Positions 12,230-22,425 of a stretch of 64,000 nt of DNA are shown here, in pieces. The position numbers were made by a program, and so were the translations under genes. The DNA comes from Pogostemon cablin. Lineage: Eukaryota; Streptophyta; Magnoliopsida; Lamiales; Lamiaceae. Location: positions 248,001-312,000 of the forward strand of contig CM042986.1 in NCBI GenBank assembly GCA_023678885.1, read 5' to 3'. Position 1 is the stretch's first letter. Each line of letters opens with the position of its first letter. The notes beneath the pieces are model-generated. The model made no database searches. It was not told the origin of the DNA and saw only the letters and a program-made list of their open reading frames with translations.

Positions 12230-15200
12230 AATTCCACACCTAAACAGTCACCAAAGACCAGCAATGACTAGCAACGTTGATTCTCACCGTCCAATCTCAA
12301 TCCACAATTCCATATCCACCCAATCTCAAATTCCAATCCCTAATTCTATATCCAACCAGCAATATTTTAATGGAGAGAAACTTGACACCTAACAACCCCA
12401 ATACCTAATTCTAATATCTTAATTGAGAAAAACAATTTGACATGACGAAATATTAGACAGATTGACAGAAAGGGCGATGTGGAGAGTGGGCAGAGTTTGA
12501 GATCTGAGAGCGAAGCGGTTTTGAGATCTGAGAGGACAGAGAAATGTGGAGAAAGATGCGGCATATCCGCAAGCTAGAGAGAAGGGAGTGGAGGGAGAGG
12601 AGAGAGAAGGGTAGCTGTCACGCAGGCTAGAGAGAAAAGAGGGGGGGAAAGAGAGAGAAGGGTGGAGAGGCTGTTGCGTTCGACAGTGAATGACCCGTTT
12701 AGAAGTATCTTGAGTTATATATCTACCAGTTTCTAAATATGGATTATGTTTCTAAAGTGCACTTATTGTACAGTTGATCAACTCTTAAAAGAGTTATCAC
12801 TATATACTTGGATGCAATTGAATTTCTAGTGATGTGAGTTTTAGAATTTAAATACTACTCCAATTAACAATTTTTACTTATTCTAAAAGAGATTAATATA
12901 ATAGTGTGGAGTAATATGAATAGTGATGAGGTAAATATAGAGGCAGAGGGGTGAAATGGCATTTAAAAATTTCAGTTGATTTGGGACAAGACAAGCCAAT
13001 CCCTAGACTTGAATGCAGTTACTCTTACTTGTCAATTCATTGAAAAACGCAAATTTACTTATTTTTTTCATTACCTAAATTTAGCTTTACTTTGCTTGGG
13101 TCATTTTCAGTAATCACTAATTAATAAGCTTTTCATTTCCAAGAAAGCAGTTATTATCCTTTCTAACACTGTACTAATGCTGCACAAACTACATATGTGT
13201 ATGATGCCACCACAATTTTCCTGTCGCCAGGCTAAATCAACTCCAATGTCCTTTTCATCACATGTCAAAAGTTTAAAACATTAAATATATTGAAATTGAT
13301 GGGGGGTATTTAAGCATTTTCATATCAAGATATCCTAAAAAAGGAGGCTACGGAAAATTATATTTTTTAATTTTTAATTTTTTGGTATATAAAAAAGGCT
13401 CAAGAAACTAATAGCTTCAATTAATGAGGGGGCTACGGAAAATTTTCATAAAAACTAAAATTCAAGCTCAAATAAATAGGATGCTAAATGTCTTCTTTAG
13501 ATGAAAATTTAGTCTTGAAAGAGAGAGAATCTCAAAATGAATAGACTTAGACTGCATTGTTCTTAAGAGTGAGATCTGGCAAGTAAATTGTAGCTCTGGC
13601 CTTATCAATTTATTGGAGCAATTAATGCAGGCCCAGAATGGGGCTCGGCCCAATAGTAAAACTGATTAATTGAACTTCAAATAAAATTCAAAACTTTTTA
13701 TAAGTACAAGATTCAACAATAAATGTGACATGTCGCATTTAAAGAGAATCGTTTTAAATAGTCACATCCTTTGATTTCAACAGGGATCACCGATTTATCG
13801 AGCTTCAAATATCCAAGTTGATTACATGGATTGAGCACTCCACATGGGGTAAAATTGGTATTTCAAATGCCAACTGATGGATTGGTGAGAAACTCTCATT
13901 TTCGCTTATGTACACTTGTATACAGAGTTCTTACAAGGTATAAATTGGATCACCCTCTAACAAATGTAAAACAGATTATTTTTAATATCAATCAAATTAA
14001 ACTGACTTAATTTAACTTAAAATAAACATATACACAATCTTAATGGATCTATTAACATAATTTTGTGCCAAGTCTGGATTTAGGGTTTTTTTTTTAATAG
14101 GAATTTAGGGTTTATTATTATTATATTAATATACTCCTAATGTAAAATTTGGTAGCAAAGTGAATCTATAGAGAAAATTGAGTGCAAAATATTAAGTTTA
14201 ATAAGAAAGTGACAAATGATCATTTCCTGCAGTTGCTAAGATCCAGGCTTTAATCTTGGATGTTGACACTTGATAGTGTATGAGTGTGTATATATTGGGC
14301 AGAGTTTCATTACACTTATTTGTTTGTCACATGTTATTGTTCACTCTAAAAATAATAATACTCAATCGGAAATCTTAAAATTATATTGTACTTTCAAATC
14401 CGTCATCCTTTTTTAACTCACATGTCATCTTATATAATATTATCTTCTATTATACTTCTTCTGTCTTGATTTTATCTTTACCATAACTATTTGCACAAAT
14501 GTTAATAAAAATTACTTTTTTGACTTACTCTTGGGAATAATTTGATTTTTTTAATAAATATAAATAATAAAATATGTTATATGTAAGGTGACGACGAAAT
14601 TGAAATTAAAGTATATTAAATAAACATTAGTTAATTCATGTCTTTTATTTTAATGAAGTATATAGTTGAAGTTGAAATAAAGAGGGTATTTTATTTATGG
14701 TATAAAAACTCCAAATTTTCCAAAAAGAAAAAAAATAATAAAAAAAAGTAACATTTGCTTAAACTAGGTAAAGCAATAAAAGTGAATTATGTTGTTAGAC
14801 GGGGTAAATGATTAAAAATTATTCAAAAAAAATATAAAACAAGGGTTAGCATTTGTGAAATGGAGTATTGTACGTATATCCTTTTATGCTCACTTTCTAT
14901 TGACATTGATTTAGCAACTACTGAGAGTTAGCATATGTTGTATTGTTGGAGCCAAAATGTTGGTACATAAGTAAGCAAAGTGGGTCGTGGTGTGCACTGA
15001 TTGGACTGTTCAAAAGTGGCTTTTGCATATACTACGAATGAGTTTTTACTTTGTTTTCTACTTATGTGGACTATATATTTTTGTATTATTATTTTTTTTA
15101 ATAATATAAATAGATCATGACTCGTTTGATTAAATCATTAAGCTATATGCATTATTTCATCACTTTTGAATATCCATGTTTTGGTTTTTAGAATCCGACC

Positions 15201-17222
15201 CATTGAGAAAGCTAGCGCACATGTATACAAAATTTCAATGAGATAAATGTTTTTTTTTTCACAAATCAATTTTAATTTTTCGAAATGTTGATACATTTCT
15301 TAATGTGAGAATAAGGGTCCATTTGTGAAAATACATTATTTGGATCAATAAAAACGAAATATCAATAGGTTGCCACAAATGTATAAACATAAATGTTTAG
15401 CTTCCACCATATAAAATCAATAAGTTAGATATCATGATGTTCTCCGGGTGCATATGTATATAAATTTTTTTTTATTTAATAGTGTATAGTATAATTTTAT
15501 ATTCAGCTCTTCATTAAAATAAACTAATAAAAATTTTGCTTATAAAGTGTATACAATTTTATTCATTAGTATATATATATTATTTATAAATGTATAAGTT
15601 TCTTAAATTGTATGCAAATCGAAGCCTTCCTTTTTTTATCGAATCAGGGATTCTATAATATTATGTCAAGTTTGTTTATTGAATTCAGATTATAATTGTA
15701 ATTATATATTTGATTTTAACCTATTAATTTTAAATTTAAGGTTTTTATTTTATCAAATCAAATTTAAATTTTGCATATTGCACTTGTTGGCAATCATGGT
15801 CTTGTTTTGTTTTGTGGTGTGATAGTTATACTACATGAGTGAAGGTGAGATAGAGAAACGTAGGTTTAAGGAATTGGAAGTTATGGTAAATATATCTGAG
15901 GTGAGGTGAGGTGGCAACAAAAGATGTCTCCCACTTACACACCGCTCCAACAAACACAATCTCACATGCACTTGCTTCTTTTCACTTCCTTTATTTCTTT
16001 CTTCAATTAAAATTCCCCCTAATTATCTTTCTTCACCGCTTAATTAATGGATCCACTGCCACTTTCTTCTCATATATTCTTCTTACCACGCATATATTTA
16101 AAGTAATTAATTTAAGACATACTATATTTGTATCACGGGTATATGTCCCTACAGCAGTAATTAATTAAGAACAATCAAACGTGAGTGGGCCAATGGGGTG
16201 CAGACAAGTGTCCTGTGAGAAATAAGCCAATTTCTTTTTATCGTAAAATAAATGACGCGTACCACTGTGACTGTGTGGATATTAATTACCTCACATTTAA
16301 TTGCATTTAAATCACTGCTGCACCTGCGCTGCGATGCACTTTTTTTTTTTTTTTTTTTTTTTTAAATGTTAGTAATTTATTATTTTCTTTTTATTGATAA
16401 TCCAAATCCCAACGTCTATCTTTTCCCACCTAGACAGAACCACAGCTGCATCATCGGAAAAACAAATTGACCACCAAAAAACAAAACTTTGCATTTCTTC
16501 ATTTATATACCAACATTTTTTTATTAATTTTTCACTCATAATTACGAACAATATATATTGTGTTATGTTTTAATGGTTATACTTAAACATCATTTACAAA
16601 TCAACAGAGATCGATAATATACACATTAACTTGATTTAAAATAAAAATGCATTATTTATGGTTACCCTTTTAATTTGTATAAACAAACTTGCAACATTTT
16701 TATATAGCTATAAAGTAGTAACTATTGTTGATTGAAAGAATTTACTTGGTAAATCTGTTAATTAATTGTGTAGATTGTATTTGTACATGAGTTATTCAAC
16801 AAAATAGAAAGAAGTATATTTGATTTAAATATAGTATTTGCGAGTATTAAAAAATCATTTGCTAAATTCATAAAATCTTCCAAAAAAAAAACATTAATAC
16901 TTGTTTATTTATTTTAGTTTGATAGGAGTGAGTAGGTAATTGATAATGATTTAGCAGCAAGCTGGGATGAAGGTGAGTAGGCAACTCAGTAAAATGAGAG
17001 CATGAGATTAGAATTTTCACAGAATTTTTGACACCTCACCCCACTAGTTCTACTCCCCTAAAAAACTAGTGTTGGATAAAGATACAATTAGTTGGTGTCA
17101 AAAATGCAGTGAAAATCGAGCTAAGTAAAAACAACCCAGGCAGCTATTCTATACTATACTATACTAATACTAGTACATTATCCATACTAGATAGAATGGA
17201 ATGGAATGGAATGGAATTAGAT
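12230..17222. other. AT-rich spacer, no gene seen
   Basis: A purine-rich patch at about 12480-12680 stands out from the AT-rich background. The phrase GGCTACGGAAAATT is repeated at about 13347 and 13431. A 24-bp poly-T run lies at about 16340-16363. A GGAAT-type pentamer run (about 17193-17216) sits at the 3' side of the - strand OVATE gene. No ORF has a recognisable domain. Confidence 0.5.
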
Positions 17223-17672
17223 TTAGAGGTGGTAGTGAGGTGGAGGTGCATGGCAGTTGGAGTTGGACTCGAGCTGAAGGGAGTAAACCCCATTCCAGAT
17301 CTCTGTAAAAGCTCTGACAATGGTGCCATGGTAATAGGGGGAATTGAGCTGCAAGAAGCAGTTTAGGAGCTCCTTGAGGTCCTCCTTGGCGTATATCTCC
17401 TTCTCCAGAATCATCTGCAGCATCGACTGGCGGAAGTCCAGGTAGGGGTCGTCCGATTCCTTCTCCACCGCCACGCTGGACCCCCCTATTCTCCCGAACC
17501 CCTGCACCGCCCTTAGGCTCTTGATATCTGAGTCCGTGTCGGAGGTGGTGGTTGAGCTGGAGGAGGAGTACCTTGGGCGGGGCTGGAACACGGCGGAGAG
17601 CTTTGGGCGGCGGCAGCTGCTGCATCCCAACTTCACCCGAACAATGCTTTTTCTCTTGCTACTATTCCACAT
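17223..17672 (-). CDS. OFP: OVATE family protein (OFP6/8-like)
   Basis: A 149-residue single-exon ORF. The OVATE domain spans about residues 67-127: AVEKESDDPYLDFRQSM, MILEKEIYAKEDLKELLNCF, and YYHGTIVRAFTEIW. The N-terminus is basic (KRKSIVRVKLGCSSCRRPK), as in the short OFP6/7/8 group, followed by a Ser/Thr run. The family represses transcription and modulates organ shape through TALE and TRM partners; the subgroup is inferred from domain wording and length. An AT-rich TATA-like stretch (ATTTATATGA on -, about 17706-17716) lies about 40 bp upstream of the ATG. A copia LTR begins at 17835, only 162 bp beyond the ATG, so the distal promoter has been displaced by 4.6 kb. Confidence 0.92.
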   Translation of the reverse strand: MWNSSKRKSIVRVKLGCSSCRRPKLSAVFQPRPRYSSSSSTTTSDTDSDIKSLRAVQGFGRIGGSSVAVEKESDDPYLDFRQSMLQMILEKEIYAKEDLKELLNCFLQLNSPYYHGTIVRAFTEIWNGVYSLQLESNSNCHAPPPHYHL

Positions 17673-17834
17673 TTTAATCTCACTGTCGCTGGGACTTCAT
17701 CGGAGCATCTCATATAAATAAAAAAGTTCTAATTTCTGGATGTGGATGTGGGCCCCACACCCCCTCTGGATCACTAACATTTCACACGCGCTACCTCTTT
17801 TCTTACTCCCACGTACGCAAAAAATATAACAAAT
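17673..17834 (-). promoter_or_regulatory. Remaining proximal promoter of the - strand OVATE gene
   Basis: This is the only native sequence left between the OVATE start codon and the copia insertion. It contains a TATA-like stretch at about 17706-17716 (- strand). Anything further upstream in the ancestral promoter now lies beyond 22425. Promoter identity is inferred from position and the AT-box only. Confidence 0.5.
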
Positions 17835-17984
17835 TATTAGAGAAAATAGTTGACTTACCATGTACTCTTCATTCTTTGATTTATTAGATCCCCACAATTT
17901 ACGGATTTATCATCAGAAACAATTGTAAATACACTTGTATATAATGAGAATCACACTCCTCATCTCGATTATTTTCATCTCATA
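17835..17984 (+). repeat. 5' LTR of the copia element
   Basis: 150 bp, TATTAG...CTCATA, matching the 3' LTR with few substitutions. It lacks a block of about 12 bp (around CGGTAAGTGATGAT) present in the 3' copy. Immediately followed by the primer site at 17985. Confidence 0.9.
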
Positions 17985-18096
17985 TGGTATCAACTGGATA
18001 TCGTAAATCCTAATCTTTATCCCTTCTGCTTTCTTTCTCCCACGGCCATCTGCCGTTCTTCTCTCTCTCGCTCTTTTTCTCCTTCATCCCTTATCC

Positions 18097-19077
18097 ATGG
18101 CAGCCCCCGCCCCGTCTCCCTCCTCACAGACGACCGCCATGATCAACTTAGTCCAAATCAAGCTTTCCACTGCCACCTATCTCATGTGGAAATGGCAGTT
18201 CTTGTCCATGGCAGCCACGTTTGAGATGCTTGATCTCATCGATGGCTCATACCTATCTCCCCCTAAGTCTGTCACATCTGCTACGGGTGAGATCTCCCCT
18301 AATCTTAATTACTCCGCCTGGAACTTACGAGACCAGAAGCTTCTTGGTGTCTTGTATGCCACGCTTGAACCAGAAGCCATGGCGGAAGTTCTTGACTGCA
18401 CCACTGCTCGAACCGCTTGGGAAGCGTTGGAGTCGGCCTTTGCCCATGCTTCCACCTCGCGCGCCAACCAACTGCGCGAAGAACTACTTTCCTTACGCCT
18501 TGAAGATCAATCGGTGGCAGATTACGGCCACCGCTTCAAACTGCTATGCGATCAGTTGTCGGCCATTCAACGGCAGGTGGATGAGAACGACAAAAGCCAT
18601 TAGTTTCTACAGGGGCTCGGTCCCTCGTTTGCCAATTTTGCAGACACGAGGATGGCGCTGCAACCCATACCGCCGTTCCGCAATCTCCTTCATCAAGCAG
18701 TCCAATTTGACCTTTTGACTAGCTCGATGGAACGACTGGCAACCTTGCCATCTCCGGCTGCCTTCACGGTCAGCGACGATCAGAATGAGGATCGTCGTGC
18801 TTCTGTCCCGCAACATGGTCGAGGTGGTGGCTTCGCTTCTGGACAGCGTGGTCGAGGTGGCTCCGGACGCGGTGGCAGGCGCGCTTACACGCCTCGCTGT
18901 CAGTTGTGTCGGGGTGAACACTATGCTGAAAAGTGTCCGCGTTTCCTTCAACTCCAAGGATATGCTGGTGGACGGCTGGGTTCTGTTCCTGTTGTTCTTC
19001 CCTCCAACAATGCGGACCTTGCTCAAGCTTTTCATGCCGCATGTAATGTTTCTTCTTCAAATACAAACTCGGATTAG
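18097..19077 (+). pseudogene. Copia gag, interrupted
   Basis: One frame from ATG 18097 encodes a capsid-like gag (LSTATYLMWKWQFLSMAA, then WEALESAFAHAS and LREELLSLRLEDQSVADY). It is interrupted by TAG at 18601-18603 and continues in the same frame to a Gly/Arg-rich stretch and a zinc knuckle (CQLC...H...C near 18900-18938), ending at TAG 19075-19077. The knuckle has three residues between the second Cys and His instead of the usual four. Gag packages element RNA in the virus-like particle. Point stops only, no large deletion. Confidence 0.85.
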
Positions 19078-20409
19078 TATATGGATTCCGGGGCATCTGG
19101 GCACATGACTCCTCACAATGATCATTTGGATTCTTTTGCACCATATTCTGGTAACAGCTCCGTCACTGTTGGTAATGGAAATTCATTAAACATTTCTCAT
19201 ATTGGTTCCCATCGTATTTTCTCCGATATTGATTTGATGAATGTTTTTGTTGTGCCGGGCCTCACTAAAAACTTACTCTCTATTAGCAAATTGACTTCGG
19301 ATTGTGATGTTGATATTGTGTTCTCTGACAAGTCTTTTGCTATTCAGAATCGACTGACAAAGAAGGTTCTGGCTCAGGGAAGGTGTGAGAATGGGCTTTA
19401 CGTTTTGGAACGTGGTACATCGGCCTTAGTTGTTGCACTTCATAATAAAAACTTACGTGCTATCTTTGGTTTATGGCATTTGCGCCTAGGACATGTTTCA
19501 CCTAATGCTATTTAATTGTTAAATAAATTGGGTTATTTGTCTGTTACATCCATTTTACCAGACCCTACTATTTGTTCTTCATGTCAGTTGGCTAAGAGCA
19601 AAAAACTTCTGTTCTCTTTAAATGAGAAACGTGCCCCCTGTGTTTTTGATTTGGTGCATTGTGATTTGTGGGGGCCTGCTCCTGTTGTTTCCTCTGCTGG
19701 TTATAGATATTACGCTGTTTTTGTTGATGATTACTCACGTTTCTCATGGCTTTATCCATTATCTGCTAAATCGGAATTCTTTGATGTGCTGGTTCGATTT
19801 TACAAATTTGTCTGCACACAATTTTCTCGCTCCATCAAGGTTTTCCAATCTGATGGGGGCACTGAGTTTGTGAACAACCGGGTTGCTGATTTTATGGCTA
19901 ATAATGGTATTTTGCACCGGCTATCATGTCATTATACTCCGCAGCAAAATGACAGGGCAGAACGTAAACACAGACATATCACCGAAACTGGTCTCTCCAT
20001 GTTATTTCATGCCTCTGCGCCTCCATCTTTATGGTTTGATGCTTTTTCCACTTCAGTATTTGTCATCAATAAGCTGCCATCGGTTATTCTTCAGAATAAA
20101 TCCCCGTATGAAATGTTGTTTGACAGTGTTCCGGATTACGCACTTTTCAAACCATTTGGTTATCGAGTTTTTCCCTTCCTGCATGATTATGCCTCAAATA
20201 ATCTTTCACCACGGAGTAAATCTTGCATTTTTTTGGGATACAACTGTACTTATAAGGGTTTTCAATGCTTCGATCCGTCTTTCGCCCGCATTTACATTAC
20301 TAGGCATGCTCAATTTGATGAGAAGACATTCCCTTTCTCTGGTAATGTTCCTCAGTCGGCTCAGAACCTGCCCATTGCGAGCTTCTTGGATCCTGTTCCT
20401 CCTTCGTGA
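19078..20409 (+). pseudogene. Copia protease and integrase region, interrupted
   Basis: Same frame as gag. The aspartic protease motif MDSGASGHM at 19081 keeps its aspartate. The integrase starts with a zinc-binding His/Cys block (LWHLRLGHVS ... CSSCQLAKSK) split by TAA at 19513-19515. The core shows the first Asp in HCDLWGPAP, the second in FQSDGGTEF and the Glu in the NDRAERKHR block, so the D,D35E triad appears present. The frame closes at TGA 20407-20409, and the following RT is in another frame, implying a frameshift near 20400. Confidence 0.85.
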
Positions 20410-22277
20410 TCGAATCTTCTTCTTCCACTTGGTCTCCACTGCATACGGACCCGGAGTTGGTCGACGATGCTTCTCTTTATGCCCCTGAGCTTGTTGATCC
20501 CCCTGGACATCATGTTATCCCGGAAGCTCCTCCGGCGCTGCCCGTTGCTCCGGCGCCGCCTCCTGCACTGCTGGCTCTCCTGGCACAACCGCCGATCCCT
20601 CTTGCTAGGCCCACTCATTCAATGGTCACCCGTGCAAAGGATGGAATTTTCAAACCACGGTATCCTGTTGATCTGACCTGCACAGCTTTACTTAGCACTC
20701 TAACCACTGCTTCTGAGCCTCGTGGTTTCAAGTCGGCCTCGAAATTTCCTCATTGGATGGCCGCTATGCATGAGGAAATTGATGCACTAATGAAGAATCA
20801 GACTTGGGATTTGGTTCCTGCTCCTCCGGGAGCAAACATTGTCGGTTCCAAGTGGGTGTTTCGGACCAAATACAGGTCCGACGACTCGATTGAACGACAC
20901 AAAGCTCGGCTTGTCGCTCAAGGGTTCACTCAAATTTCTGGCTCTGACTTTCACCACACTTTTAGCCCTGTTGTTAAGGCCGCCACGGTTCGCCTTGTCC
21001 TGGCTCTCGCTGTCCATCATCAATGGCCTCTGCATCAATTGGATGTTAAAAATGCCTTTCTGAACGGGGTTCTATCCAAGCCAGTCTATATGGCTCAACC
21101 ACCGGGATTTGTTGATTTGCGTAATTCATCTCATGTTTTTCGCCTTAAGAAGGCTTTGTATGGTCTTCGCCAAGCTCCATTGGCTTGGTTTCAGCGATTT
21201 AGTACTTATCTGGCAACCCTGGGCTTTCGACAGACTCAGTCTGACTCTTCATTGTTCTGTTTTCACAAAGGGACCTCCCTTTTATATCTTCTCCTATATG
21301 TTGATAATATCATTCTTACAGGAAATGATCCGAGCTTAATTCGACGCTTTATTGATCGCACTCACAAAGAGTTTGCTATTAAGGATCTTGGCAAGCTGAC
21401 CTATTTTTTAGGGCTTGAGGTCTCTTACAATTTTCGTGGTTTTTTCGTTGGCCAGGCGAAATATGCTCGGGATATTTTAGAGCGTGCTGTTATGCTCGAT
21501 TGCAAACCTGTTTCCACTCCACTTGCAGTCGGAACTTCCTTGCAGAGTACTGGTTCGTTGTTTGATGATCCAACTCTTTATCGCTCTTTGGTTGGTGCAT
21601 TACAGTACCTCACTATTACTAGGCCTGATCTCTCATTCGCTGTGAACACTGTCAGTCAGTTTCTACATTCTCCCACTGTTGATCACTTCTCTGCTGTTAA
21701 ACGCATTCTTCGATATGTTAAAGGCACGATACATTATGGTCTCACTTTCACACATCATCCATAAAAGACGGTTGTGGGGTATTCTGATGCGGATTGGGCC
21801 AGGTGCGTGGAGACCCGACGCTCTACATATGGATACTCGATTTTTTTCGGAGGCAATCTCGTCTCCTGGAGCGCCAAGAAGCAGTCTACCGTTGCCCGCT
21901 CGAGTTGTGAGTCTGAATATCGGGCTTTGGCTAACACCGGTTCAGAAATCATTTGGCTGTTGAATTTATTGCATGAGCTTCACCAGTCACCCGTTACTCC
22001 GGCGACTCTACTGTGCGACAACAGAAGTGCAATTTTCTTGTCTCAGAATCCGGTAGCACATAAACGTGCCAAACATATCGATATCGACTGTCATTTTATT
22101 CGCGAACTAGTTTCCTCCGGCAGGTTGCACACTCAGTTCATTCTGTCTCATCTTCAGCTAGCAGATATTTTTACCAAGGCCTTACCACGACCAGCTTTTG
22201 AGTTCTTGCGTACCAAGCTTTGCGTTTGCTTACATCCCACGCAGCGCTTGACTAGGGGTATTAGAGGAAATAGTTGA
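20406..22277 (+). pseudogene. Copia reverse transcriptase-RNase H region, interrupted
   Basis: Frame 20406-21764 encodes the copia RT (KWVFRTKYRSD, LDVKNAFLNGVL, LKKALYGLRQAPLAWF, then the catalytic loop at about 21297-21308). The loop reads YVDN instead of YVDD: the second aspartate codon, 21306-21308, is AAT. TAA at 21762-21764 ends the frame; RNase H continues in the same frame (YSDADWARC, SWSAKKQSTVARSS, CDNRSAIFLSQNPV, HIDIDCHFIRE) to 22277. Loss of a metal-binding Asp should abolish polymerase activity; this is known for the RT family, not tested here. Confidence 0.88.
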
Positions 22278-22420
22278 CTTACCATATACTCTTCATTCTT
22301 TGATTTATTAGATCCACAATTTACGGATCCATTATCAGAAACAATTGTAAATACACTTGTATATAATGAGAATCACACTCCTCATCACGGTAAGTGATGA
22401 TCGATTATTTTCATCTCATA
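22259..22420 (+). repeat. 3' LTR of the copia element
   Basis: 162 bp, TATTAG...CTCATA, followed by the target duplication CAAAT at 22421. It contains the roughly 12-bp block missing from the 5' LTR. Confidence 0.9.
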
Positions 22421-22425
22421 CAAAT

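Larger units (their letters stand above)
17830..22425 (+). mobile_element. Ty1/copia LTR retrotransposon with short non-TG/CA LTRs
   Basis: Element 17835-22420 flanked by a 5-bp target duplication CAAAT (17830-17834 and 22421-22425). The LTRs are short (150 and 162 bp) and begin TATTAG and end CTCATA in both copies, i.e. TA...TA rather than TG...CA. A primer site TGGTATCAAC follows the 5' LTR directly, and a purine tract (GACTAGGGG) precedes the 3' LTR. Domain order is gag, protease, integrase, RT, RNase H, the copia order. Short LTRs and the protein style suggest the Ale/Retrofit side of copia; that is tentative. Coding is broken by four in-frame stops and one frameshift, so it cannot be autonomous. 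Confidence 0.93.

Noticed and set aside
17193..17216. GGAAT pentamer run resembling animal satellite III
   Set aside because: Only four to five units in the 3' flank of the OVATE gene; ordinary slippage.
17170..17625. 151-codon ORF on - overlapping the OVATE gene
   Set aside because: Pro/Leu/Arg-rich shadow of the GC-rich OVATE frame, which carries the real domain.
18607..19144. Two long - strand ORFs across copia gag
   Set aside because: Antisense shadows of the gag frame; no independent domain.
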